Shown here: positions 10,926 to 21,300 of the stretch, one piece after another
Layout of the letters: every line of letters begins with the position of its first letter
Position numbering within the stretch: position 1 is the first letter of the stretch
Origin: Rhabditoides inermis
Taxonomy: Eukaryota > Nematoda > Chromadorea > Rhabditida > Rhabditidae
Direction of reading: 5' to 3'
Length of the DNA: 64,000 nucleotides
Assembly: GCA_963966185.1 (NCBI GenBank)
Contig: CAWZYM010000165.1
Span: forward strand, 281,508-345,507
Made by a program: the position numbers and the translations under genes
Notes under the pieces: model-generated
The model's database searches: none
The model's input: only the letters and a program-made list of their open reading frames with translations
Told to the model about the DNA's origin: nothing

Positions 10926-12083
10926 CACTGCATACTCACTTCTACTACACTGCTCTTTAATTTTTATATCGATCGAAGTGTAAAAAATCGATAAATGGAA
11001 ACGATTGAGGGACCCTATGTCAGGAATAGTTCTCATCAACTACAACCAAAGTGTGTGCGTCTGGAAGTGGATCAAATGAGTAGATAAATACACTACATAC
11101 TCACTTCTACTACACCGCTCTTCAATTTTTATATCGATCGAATTGTAAAAAATCGAATAAATGGAATCAATTGAGTGAGCCTATGTTAGGAATAGTTCTC
11201 ATCAACTACGACCAAAGTGTGTGCGTCTGGAAGTGGATCAAATGAGTAGATAAATACACTACATACTCACTTCTACTACACCGCTCTTCAATTTTTATAT
11301 CGATCGAAGTGTAAAAAATCGAATAAATGGAATCAATTGAGTGAGCCTATGTTAGGAATAGTTCTCATCAACTACGACCAAAGTGTGTGCGTCTGAAAGT
11401 GGGTCCAATGAGTAGATAAATACACTACATACTTACTTCTACTACACCGCTCTTCAATTTTTGTTATCGATCGAAGTGTAAAAAATCGAATAAAAGGAAA
11501 CGATTGAGGGCCCCTATGTCAGGAATAGTTCTCATCAACTACGACCAAAGTGTGTGCGTCTGGAAGTGGGCCCAATGAGTAGATGATTTCACTGCATACT
11601 CACTTCTACTACACCGCTCTTCAATTTTTATATCGATCGAAGTGTAAAAAATCGAATAAATGGAAACGGTTGAGGGACCCTCTGTCAGGAATAGTTCTCA
11701 TCAACTACGACCAAACTGTGTGCGTCTGAAAGTGGGGCCAATGAGTAGATAAGTACACTACATACTCACTTCTCATACACCGCTCTTCAATTTTTATATC
11801 GATTGAAGTGTAAAAAATCGAATAAATCTTCCGATTTAGGGACCCTCTGTCAGGAATAGTTTTCATCAACTACGACCAAAGTATGTGCGTCTAAAAGTGG
11901 GTCCAATCAGTAGATAAATACACTACATACTCACTTCTACTACACCGCTCTTCAATTTATATATCGATCGAAGTGTAAAAAATCGAATAAATCTTCCGAT
12001 TTAGGGACCCTTTGTCAGGAATAGTTCTCATCAACTACGACCAAAGTATGTGCGTCTGAAAGTGGGTCCAATGAGTAGATGAA

Positions 12084-12085
12084 TA
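12084..12085. other. Unoccupied target-site paralogue 2 for the foldback element
   Basis: Same pre-insertion junction as at 10924, present because of the 1,160-bp block duplication. It again has one TA where the element-bearing copies have two. Confidence 0.85.
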
Positions 12086-13364
12086 CACTGCATACTCACT
12101 TCTACTACACTGCTCTTTAATTTTTATATCGATCGAAGTGTAAAAAATCGAATAAATGGAAACGATTGAGGGACCCTATGTCAGGAATAGTTCTCATCAA
12201 CTACAACCAAAGTGTGTGCGTCTGGAAGTGGATCAAATGAGTAGATAAATACACTACATACTCACTTCTACTACACCGCTCTTCAATTTTTATATCGATC
12301 GAATTGTAAAAAATCGAATAAATGGAATCAATTGAGTGAGCCTATGTTAGGAATAGTTCTCATCAACTACGACCAAAGTGTGTGCGTCTGGAAGTGGATC
12401 AAATGAGTAGATAAATACACTACATACTCACTTCTACTACACCGCTCTTCAATTTTTATATCGATCGAAGTGTAAAAAATCGAATAAATGGAATCAATTG
12501 AGTGAGCCTATGTTAGGAATAGTTCTCATCAACTACGACCAAAGTGTGTGCGTCTGAAAGTGGGTCCAATGAGTAGATAAATACACTACATACTCACTTC
12601 TACTACACCGCTCTTCAATTTTTGTTATCGATCGAAGTGTAAAAAATCGAATAATAGGAAACGATTGAGGGCCCCTATGTCAGAAATAGTTCTCATCAAC
12701 TACGACCAAAGTGTGTTCGTCTGGAAGTGGGCCCAATGAGTAGATGATTTCACTTCATACTCACTTCTACTACACCGCTCTTCAATTTTTAGATCGATCG
12801 AAGTGTAAAAAATCGAATAAATGGAAACGCTTGAGGGACCCTCTGTCAGGAATAGTTCTCATCAACTACGACCAAACTGTGTGCGTCTGAAAGTGGGGCC
12901 AATGAGTAGATAAGTACACTACATACTCACTTCTCAAACACTGCTCTTCAATTTTTATATCGATTGAAGTGTAAAAAATCGAATAAATCTTCCGATTTAG
13001 GGACCCTCTGTCAGGAATAGTTTTCATCAACTACGACCAAAGTATGTGCGTCTGAAAGTGGGTCCAATCAGTAGATAAATACACTACATACTCACTTCTA
13101 CTACACCGCTCTTCAAATTTTATATCGATCGAAGTGTAAAAAATCGAATAAATGGAAACGATTGAGGGACCCTATGTCAGGAATAGTTCTCATCAACTAC
13201 GACCAAAGTGTGTGCGTCTGTAAGTGGGTCCAATGAGTAGATAAATACACTACATACTCACTTCTACTACACCGCTCTTCAATTTTTTTATCGATCGAAG
13301 TGTAAAAAATCGAATAAATGGAAACGATTGAGGGACCCTATGTCAGGAATAGTTCTCATCAACT

Positions 13365-13375
13365 ACGACCAAAGT
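13365..13375 (+). repeat. Target-site duplication, left, retroposon copy 1
   Basis: ACGACCAAAGT, part of the normal monomer sequence (CTACGACCAAAGTGTGTGCG). It is repeated at 13591-13601 immediately after the ATTTG tail, where the monomer resumes in phase. Confidence 0.85.
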
Positions 13376-13590
13376 CGATCGATTATCGACATCTACGTCA
13401 ATATTGGTTCAATGGTATGGTCAGCAAGACGAATGCCCTCTACGATGGGATTGCAAGAGCCCGATTAGTGAAACTGCATCTTCCATTCGGCGCAAAAACC
13501 TTGACAACATCTTAGGTTCTTATGAGTGCTTTCGTTCTGTACGTGTCATAATCATGTTTGCGATTCCGAATAAACATTTGATTTGATTTG
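13376..13590 (+). mobile_element. 5'-truncated non-LTR retroposon or SINE-like insertion, copy 1 (215 bp)
   Basis: A non-satellite segment interrupting one monomer. It is flanked by an 11-bp direct repeat ACGACCAAAGT (13365-13375 and 13591-13601), the hallmark of target-primed reverse transcription. Its 3' end has AATAAA (13569-13574) and a short tail of three ATTTG units, like the simple-repeat tails of some CR1/L2/RTE-type elements and the SINEs that borrow their ends. One frame stays open from the insertion start to TAG at 13513-13515 (about 46 codons, ending LTTS). That could be the C-terminal end of a reverse transcriptase ORF, but I recognise no motif. A GGTTCAATGG resembling a pol III B box lies near 13406, without a convincing A box. 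The family is not identified. Confidence 0.75.
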
Positions 13591-13601
13591 ACGACCAAAG
13601 T
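13591..13601 (+). repeat. Target-site duplication, right, retroposon copy 1
   Basis: ACGACCAAAGT, the second copy of the 11-bp target, continuing into GTGTGCGTC of the interrupted monomer. Confidence 0.85.
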
Positions 13602-14911
13602 GTGTGCGTCTGTAAGTGGGTCAAATGAGTAGATAAATACACTACATACTCACTTCTACTACACCGCTCTTCAATTTTTATATCGATTGAAGTGTAAAAA
13701 ATCGAATAAATCTTCCGATTTAGGGACCCTCTGTCAGGAATAGTTCTCATCAACTACGACCAAAGTATGTGCGTCTGAAAGTGGGTCCAATCAGTAGATA
13801 AATACACTACATACTCACTTCTACTACACCGCTCTTCAAATTTTATATCGATCGAAGTGTAAAAAATCGAATAAATGGAAACGATTGAGGGACCCTATGT
13901 CAGGAATAGTTCTCATCAACTACGACCAAAGTATGTGCGTCTGAAAGTGGGTCCAATCAGTAGATAAATACACTACATACTCACTTCTACTACACCGCTC
14001 TTCAGTTTTTATATCGATCGAAGTGTAAACATTCGAATAAAAGGAAACGATTGAGGGACCCTATGTCAGGAATAGTTCTCATCAACTACGACCAAAGTAT
14101 GTGCGTCTGAAAGAGGGTCCAATGAGTAGATAAATACACTACATACTCACTTCTACTACACCGCTCTTCAATTTTTGTTATCGATCGAAGTGTAAAAAAT
14201 CGAATAATAGGAAACGATTGAGGGCCCCTATGTCAGAAATAGTTCTCATCAACTACGACCAAAGTGTGTTCGTCTGGAAGTGGGCCCAATGAGTAGATGA
14301 TTTCACTTCATACTCACTTCTACTACACCGCTCTTCAATTTTTAGATCGATCGAAGTGTAAAAAATCGAATAAATGGAAACGCTTGAGGGACCCTCTGTC
14401 AGGAATAGTTCTCATCAACTACGACCAAACTGTGTGCGTCTGAAAGTGGGGCCAATGAGTAGATAAGTACACTACATACTCACTTCTCAAACACTGCTCT
14501 TCAATTTTTATATCGATTGAAGTGTAAAAAATCGAATAAATCTTCCGATTTAGGGACCCTCTGTCAGGAATAGTTTTCATCAACTACGACCAAAGTATGT
14601 GCGTCTGAAAGTGGGTCCAATCAGTAGATAAATACACTACATACTCACTTCTACTACACCGCTCTTCAAATTTTATATCGATCGGAAAAAATCGAATAAA
14701 TGGAAACGATTGAGGGACCCTATGTCAGGAATAGTTCTCATCAACTACGACCAAAGTGTGTGCGTCTGTAAGTGGGTCCAATGAGTAGATAAATACACTA
14801 CATACTCACTTCTACTACACCGCTCTTCAATTTTTTATCGATCGAAGTGTAAAAAATCGAATAAATGGAAACGATTGAGGGACCCTATGTCAGGAATAGT
14901 TCTCATCAACT
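13602..14911 (+). repeat. Satellite array between the two retroposon copies (about 8 monomers)
   Basis: Ordinary monomers of both main subtypes, including the AAACATTCG variant near 14028. One monomer near 14683 is shortened by about 5 bp. No genes. Confidence 0.9.
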
Positions 14912-14922
14912 ACGACCAAAGT

Positions 14923-15137
14923 CGATCGATTATCGACATCTACGTCAATATTGGTTCAATGGTATGGTCAGCAAGACGAATGCCCTCTACGATGGGATTG
15001 CAAGAGCCCGATTAGTGAAACTGCATCTTCCATTCGGCGCAAAAACCTTGACAACATCTTAGGTTCTTATGAGTGCTTTCGTTCTGTACGTGTCATAATC
15101 ATGTTTGCGATTCCGAATAAACATTTGATTTGATTTG
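14923..15137 (+). mobile_element. Retroposon insertion, copy 2 (duplicate of 13376-13590)
   Basis: Same 215 bp with the same target duplication (14912-14922 and 15138-15148), AATAAA at 15116-15121 and the ATTTG tail. Because the flanking monomers are also duplicated at the same offset, this is a passenger of the block duplication, not a second retrotransposition. Confidence 0.85.
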
Positions 15138-15664
15138 ACGACCAAAGTGTGTGCGTCTGTAAGTGGGTCAAATGAGTAGATAAATACACTACATACTCAC
15201 TTCTACTACACCGCTCTTCAATTTTTATATCGATTGAAGTGTAAAAAATCGAATAAATCTTCCGATTTAGGGACCCTCTGTCAGGAATAGTTCTCATCAA
15301 CTACGACCAAAGTATGTGCGTCTGAAAGTGGGTCCAATCAGTAGATAAATACACTACATACTCACTTCTACTACACCGCTCTTCAAATTTTATATCGATC
15401 GAAGTGTAAAAAATCGAATAAATGGAAACGATTGAGGGACCCTATGTCAGGAATAGTTCTCATCAACTACGACCAAAGTATGTGCGTCTGAAAGTGGGTC
15501 CAATCAGTAGATAAATACACTACATACTCACTTCTACTACACCGCTCTTCAGTTTTTATATCGATCGAAGTGTAAACATTCGAATAAAAGGAAACGATTG
15601 AGGGACCCTATGTCAGGAATAGTTCTCATCAACTACGACCAAAGTGTGTGCGTCTGAAAGAGGG

Positions 15665-18310
15665 TCAAATGAGTAGATAAATACACTACATACTCACTTC
15701 TACTACACCGCTCTTCAGTTTTTATATCGATCGAAGTGTAAAAAATCGAATAAATGGAAACGATTGAGGGACCCTATGTCAGGAATAGTTCTCATCAACT
15801 ACGACCAAAGTGTGTGCGTCTGGAAGTGGGTCAAATGAGTAGATAAATACACTACATACTCACTTCTACTACACCGCTCTTCAATTTTTATATCGATTGA
15901 AGTGTAAAAAATCGAATAAATCTTCCGATTTAGGGACCCTCTGTCAGGAATAGTTTTCATCAACTACGGCCAAAGTATGTGCGTCTGAAAGTGGGTCCAA
16001 TCAGTAGATAAATACACTACATACTCACTTCTACTACACCGCTCTTCAAATTTTATATCGATCGAAGTGTAAAAAATCGAATAAATGGAAACGATTGAGG
16101 GACCCTATGTCAGGAATAGTTCTCATCAACTACGACCAAAGTGTGTGCGTCTGGAAGTGGGTCAAATGAGTAGATAAATACACTACATACTCACTTCTAC
16201 TACACCGCTCTTCAATTTTTATATCGATTGAAGTGTAAAAAATCGAATAAATCTTCCCATTTAGGGACCCTCTGTCAGGAATAGTTCTCATCAACTACGA
16301 CCAAAGTATGTGCGTCTGAAAGTGGGTCAAATGAGTAGATAAATACACTACATACTCACTTCTACTACACCGCTCTTCAATTTTTATATCGATTGAAGTG
16401 TAAAAAATCGAATAAATCTTCCGATTTAGGGACCCTCTGTCAGGAATAGTTCTCATCAACTACGACCAAAGTATGTGCGTCTGAAAGTGGGTCCAATCAG
16501 TAGATAAATACACTACATACTCACTTCTACTACACCGCTCTTCAATTTTTATATCGATTGAAGTGTAAAAAATCGAATAAATCTTCCGATTTAGGGACCC
16601 TCTGTCAGGAATAGTTCTCATCAACTACGACCAAAGTATGTGCGTCTGAATCTGGGTCCAATCAGTAGATAAATACACTACATACTCACTTCTACTACAC
16701 CGCTCTTCAATTTTTATATCGATTGAAGTGTAAAAAATCGAATAAATCTTCCGATTTAGGGACCCGCTGTCAGGAATAGTTCTCATCAACTACGACCAAA
16801 GTATGTGCGTCTGAAAGTGGGTCCAATCAGTAAATAAATACACTACATACTCACTTCTACTACACCGCTCTTCAAATTTTATATCGATCGAAGTGTAAAA
16901 AATCGAATAAATGGAAACGATTGAGGGACCCTATGTCAGGAATAGTTCTCATCAACTACGACCAAAGTGTGTGCGTCTGAAAGTGGGTCAAATGAGTAGA
17001 TAAATACACTACATACTCACTTCTACTACACCGCTCTTCAGTTTTTATATCGATCGAAGTGTAAAAAATCGAATAAATGGAAACGATTGAGGGACCCTAT
17101 GTCAGGAATAGTTCTCATCAACTACGACCAAAGTGTGTGCGTCTGGAAGTGGGTCAAATGAGTAGATAAATACACTACATACTCACTTCTACTACACCGC
17201 TCTTCAATTTTTATATCGATTGAAGTGTAAAAAATCGAATAAATCTTCCGATTTAGGGACCCTCTGTCAGGAATAGTTTTCATCAACTACGGCCAAAGTA
17301 TGTGCGTCTGAAAGTGGGTCCAATCAGTAGATAAATACACTACATACTCACTTCTACTACACCGCTCTTCAAATTTTATATCGATCGAAGTGTAAAAAAT
17401 CGAATAAATGGAAACGATTGAGGGACCCTATGTCAGGAATAGTTCTCATCAACTACGACCAAAGTGTGTGCGTCTGGAAGTGGGTCCAATCAGTAGATAA
17501 ATACACTACATACTCACTTCTACTACACCGCTCTTCAAATTTTATATCGATCGAAGTGTAAAAAATCGAATAAATGGAAACGATTGAGGGACCATATGTC
17601 AGGAATAGTTCTCATCAACTACGACCAAAGTGTGTGCGTCTGGAAGTGGGTCAAATGAGTAGATAAATACACTACATACTCACTTCTACTACACCGCTCT
17701 TCAATTTTTATATCGATTGAAGTGTAAAAAATCGAATAAATCTTCCGATTTAGGGACCCTCTGTCAGGAATAGTTCTCATCAACTACGACCAAAGTATGT
17801 GCGTCTGAAAGTGGGTCCAATCAGTAGATAAATACACTACATACTCACTTCTACTACACCGCTCTTCAATTTTTATATCGATTGAAGTGTAAAAAATCGA
17901 ATAAATCTTCCGATTTAGGGACCCTCTGTCAGGAATAGTTCTCATCAACTACGACCAAAGTATGTGCGTCTGAATCTGGGTCCAATCAGTAGATAAATAC
18001 ACTACATACTCACTTCTACTACACCGCTCTTCAATTTTTATATCGATTGAAGTGTAAAAAATCGAATAAATCTTCCGATTTAGGGACCCGCTGTCAGGAA
18101 TAGTTCTCATCAACTACGACCAAAGTATGTGCGTCTGAAAGTGGGTCCAATCAGTAAATAAATACACTACATACTCACTTCTACTACACCGCTCTTCAAA
18201 TTTTATATCGATCGAAGTGTAAAAAATCGAATAAATGGAAACGATTGAGGGACCCTATGTCAGGAATAGTTCTCATCAACTACGACCAAAGTGTGTGCGT
18301 CTGGTAGTGG
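15665..18310 (+). repeat. Two adjacent 8-monomer higher-order units (offset about 1,323 bp)
   Basis: The markers CTACGGCC (15968, 17291), CTGAATCTGGG (about 16646, 17969), CCCGCTG (about 16765, 18088) and AGTAAATAAAT recur at a constant 1,323-bp offset. The third and fourth monomers of the two units differ, so the copies have been partly rearranged. A related third unit begins after 18310. Confidence 0.7.
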
Positions 18311-21300
18311 GTCAAATGAGTAGATAAATACACTACATACTCACTTCTACTACACCGCTCTTCAATTTTTATATCGATTGAAGTGTAAAAAATCGAATAA
18401 ATCTTCCGATTTAGGGACCCTCTGTCAGGAATAGTTTTCATCAACTACGGCCAAAGTATGTGCGTCTGAAAGTGGGTCCAATCAGTAGATAAATACACTA
18501 CATACTCACTTCTACTACACCGCTCTTCAAATTTTATATCGATCGAAGTGTAAAAAATCGAATAAATGGAAACGATTGAGGGACCCTATGTCAGGAATAG
18601 TTCTCATCAACTACGACCAAAGTGTGTGCGTCTGGAAGTGGGTCAAATGAGTAGATAAATACACTACATACTCACTTCTACTACACCGCTCTTCAATTTT
18701 TATATCGATTGAAGTGTAAAAAATCGAATAAATCTTCCCATTTAGGGACCCTCTGTCAGGAATAGTTCTCATCAACTACGACCAAAATATGTGCGTCTGA
18801 AAGTGGGTCCAATCAGTAGATAAATACACTACATACTCACTTCTACTACACCGCTCTTCAAATTTTATATCGATCGAAGTGTAAAAAATCGAATAAATGG
18901 AAACGATTGAGGGACCATATGTCAGGAATAGTTCTCATCAACTACGACCAAAGTGTGTGCGTCTGGAAGTGGGTCAAATGAGTAGATAAATACACTACAT
19001 ACTCACTTCTACTACACCGCTCTTCAATTTTTATATCGATTGAAGTGTAAAAAATCGAATAAATCTTCCGATTTAGGGACCCTCTGTCAGGAATAGTTCT
19101 CATCAACTACGACCAAAGTATGTGCGTCTGAAAGTGGGTCCAATCAGTAGATAAATACACTACATACTCACTTCTACTACACCGCTCTTCAAATTTTATA
19201 TCGATCGAAGTGTAAACAATCGAATAAATGGAAACGATTGAGGGACCCTATGTCAGGAATAGTTCTCATCAACTACGACCAAAGTGTGTGCGTCTGAAAG
19301 TGGGGCCAATGAGTAGATAAATACACTACATACTCACTTCTACTACACCGCTCTTCAAATTTTATATCGATAGAAGTGTAAACAATCGAATAAATGGAAA
19401 CGATTGAGGGACCCTATGTCAGGAATAGTTCTCATCAACTACGACCAAAGTGTGTGCGTCTGAAAGTGGGTCCAATGAGTAGATAAATACACTACATACT
19501 CACTTCTACTACACCGCTCTTCAGTTTTTATATCGATCGAAGTGTAAAAAATCGAATAAAAGGGAACGATTGAGGGACCCTATGTCAGGAATAGTTCTCA
19601 TCAACTACGACTAAAGTATGTGCGTCTGAAAGTGGGTCCAATCAGTAGATAAATACACTACATACTCACTTCTACTACACCGCTCTTCAAATTTTATATC
19701 GATCGAAGTGTAAAAAATCGAATAAATGGAAACGATTGAGGGACCATATGTCAGGAATAGTTCTCATCAACTACGACCAAAGTGTGTGCGTCTGGAAGTG
19801 GGTCAAATGAGTAGATAAATACACTACATACTCACTTCTACTACACCGCTCTTCAATTTTTATATCGATAGAAGTGTAAACAATCGAATAAATGGAAACG
19901 ATTGAGGGACCCTATGTCAGGAATAGTTCTCATCAACTACGACCAAAGTGTGTGCGTCTGAAAGTGGGTCCAATGAGTAGATAAATACACTACATACTCA
20001 CTTCTACTACACCGCTCTTCAGTTTTTATATCGATCGAAGTGTAAAAAATCGAATAAAAGGGAACGATTGAGGGACCCTATGTCAGGAATAGTTCTCATC
20101 AACTACGACTAAAGTATGTGCGTCTGAAAGTGGGTCCAATCAGTAGATAAATACACTACATACTCACTTCTACTACACCGCTCTTCAAATTTTATATCGA
20201 TCGAAGTGTAAAAAATCGAATAAATGGAAACGATTGAGGGACCATATGTCAGGAATAGTTCTCATCAACTACGACCAAAGTGTGTGCGTCTGGAAGTGGG
20301 TCAAATGAGTAGATAAATACACTACATACTCACTTCTACTACACCGCTCTTCAATTTTTATATCGATTGAAGTGTAAAAAATCGAATAAATCTTCCGATT
20401 TAGGGACCCTCTGTCAGGAATAGTTCTCATCAACTACGACCAAAGTATGTGCGTCTGAAAGTGGGTCCAATCAGTAGATAAATACACTACATACTCACTT
20501 CTACTACACCGCTCTTCAAATTTTATATCGATCGAAGTGTAAACAATCGAATAAATGGAAACGATTGAGGGACCCTATGTCAGGAATAGTTCTCATCAAC
20601 TACGACCAAAGTGTGTGCGTCTGAAAGTGGGGCCAATGAGTAGATAAATACACTACATACTCACTTCTACTACACCGCTCTTCAAATTTTATATCGATAG
20701 AAGTGTAAACAATCGAATAAATGGAAACGATTGAGGGACCCTATGTCAGGAATAGTTCTCATCAACTACGACCAAAGTGTGTGCGTCTGAAAGTGGGTCC
20801 AATGAGTAGATAAATACACTACATACTCACTTCTACTACACCGCTCTTCAGTTTTTATATCGATCGAAGTGTAAAAAATCGAATAAAAGGAAACGATTGA
20901 GGGACCCTATGTCAGGAATAGTTCTCATCAACTACGACTAAAGTATGTGCGTCTGAAAGTGGGTCCAATCAGTAGATAAATACACTACATACTCACTTCT
21001 ACTACACCGCTCTTCAAATTTTATATCGATCGAAGTGTAAAAAATCGAATAAATGGAAACGATTGAGGGACCCTATGTCAGGAATAGTTCTCATCAACTA
21101 CGACCAAAGTGTGTGCGTCTGAAAGTGGGTCCAATGAGTAGATAAATACACTACATACTCACTTCTACTACACCGCTCTTCAGTTTTTATATCGATCGAA
21201 GTGTAAAAAATCGAATAAAAGGAAACGATTGAGGGACCCTATGTCAGGAATAGTTCTCATCAACTACGACCAAAGTGTGTGCGTCTGGAAGTGGGTCAAA

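Larger units (their letters stand above)
10924..13065 (+). repeat. Tandem duplication of a 7-monomer block (offset 1,160 bp)
   Basis: The monomer order from 10924 (CTGCTCTTTAATT variant, two TGGAATCAATTG monomers, the TTTGTTATCG monomer, the GTAGATGATTTCACT junction, the CTTCTCA variant) repeats from 12084. The seventh monomer, with CCCTTTGTC and GTAGATGAATAC, ends the first block at 12083. The second block follows the first for about six monomers, to near 13065, then differs. Private substitutions in the second block (CAGAAATAG, GTGTTCGTC, AGATCGATCG) show that it diverged after duplication. Confidence 0.75.
9265..13375 (+). repeat. Satellite array, heterogeneous left part (about 25 monomers)
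   Basis: Tandem monomers of about 165 bp, recognisable by TCACTTCTACTACACCGCTC and CAGGAATAGTTCTCATCAAC. This part contains variants that are absent or rare further right: TGGAATCAATTGAGTGAGCC monomers, TTTTTGTTATCG, GGGCCCCTATG, GTAGATGATTTCACT, GTAGATAAGTACAC and CTTCTCAAACACTGC. These are consistent with an array margin that is less well homogenised than the interior. There are no genes. Confidence 0.9.
12570..15663 (+). repeat. Tandem duplication of an about 1.55-kb block that includes the retroposon
   Basis: Approximate blocks are 12570-14116 and 14117-15663. The TTTGTTATCG monomer, the 215-bp insertion and the AAACATTCG monomer recur at an offset of 1,553 falling to 1,547 bp. The offset shrinks mainly because the second block lost about 5 bp near 14683 (GATCGGAAAAAATCG instead of GATCGAAGTGTAAAAAATCG) plus a base in a T run. 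The insertion is identical in both, so the duplication is recent. Block ends are estimated from where flanking monomer variants cease to match. Confidence 0.8.

Noticed and set aside
13400..13420. Pol III B box implying a tRNA-derived SINE
   Set aside because: GGTTCAATGG is only a partial match and there is no clear A box upstream; a truncated LINE end is equally likely.
13404..13753. Frames of 60-77 codons on both strands around the retroposon, repeated at 14951-15300, and a relative at 33955-34143
   Set aside because: The minus-strand frames are mostly satellite antisense, and the plus frame runs through the retroposon 3' end. No family is recognised.
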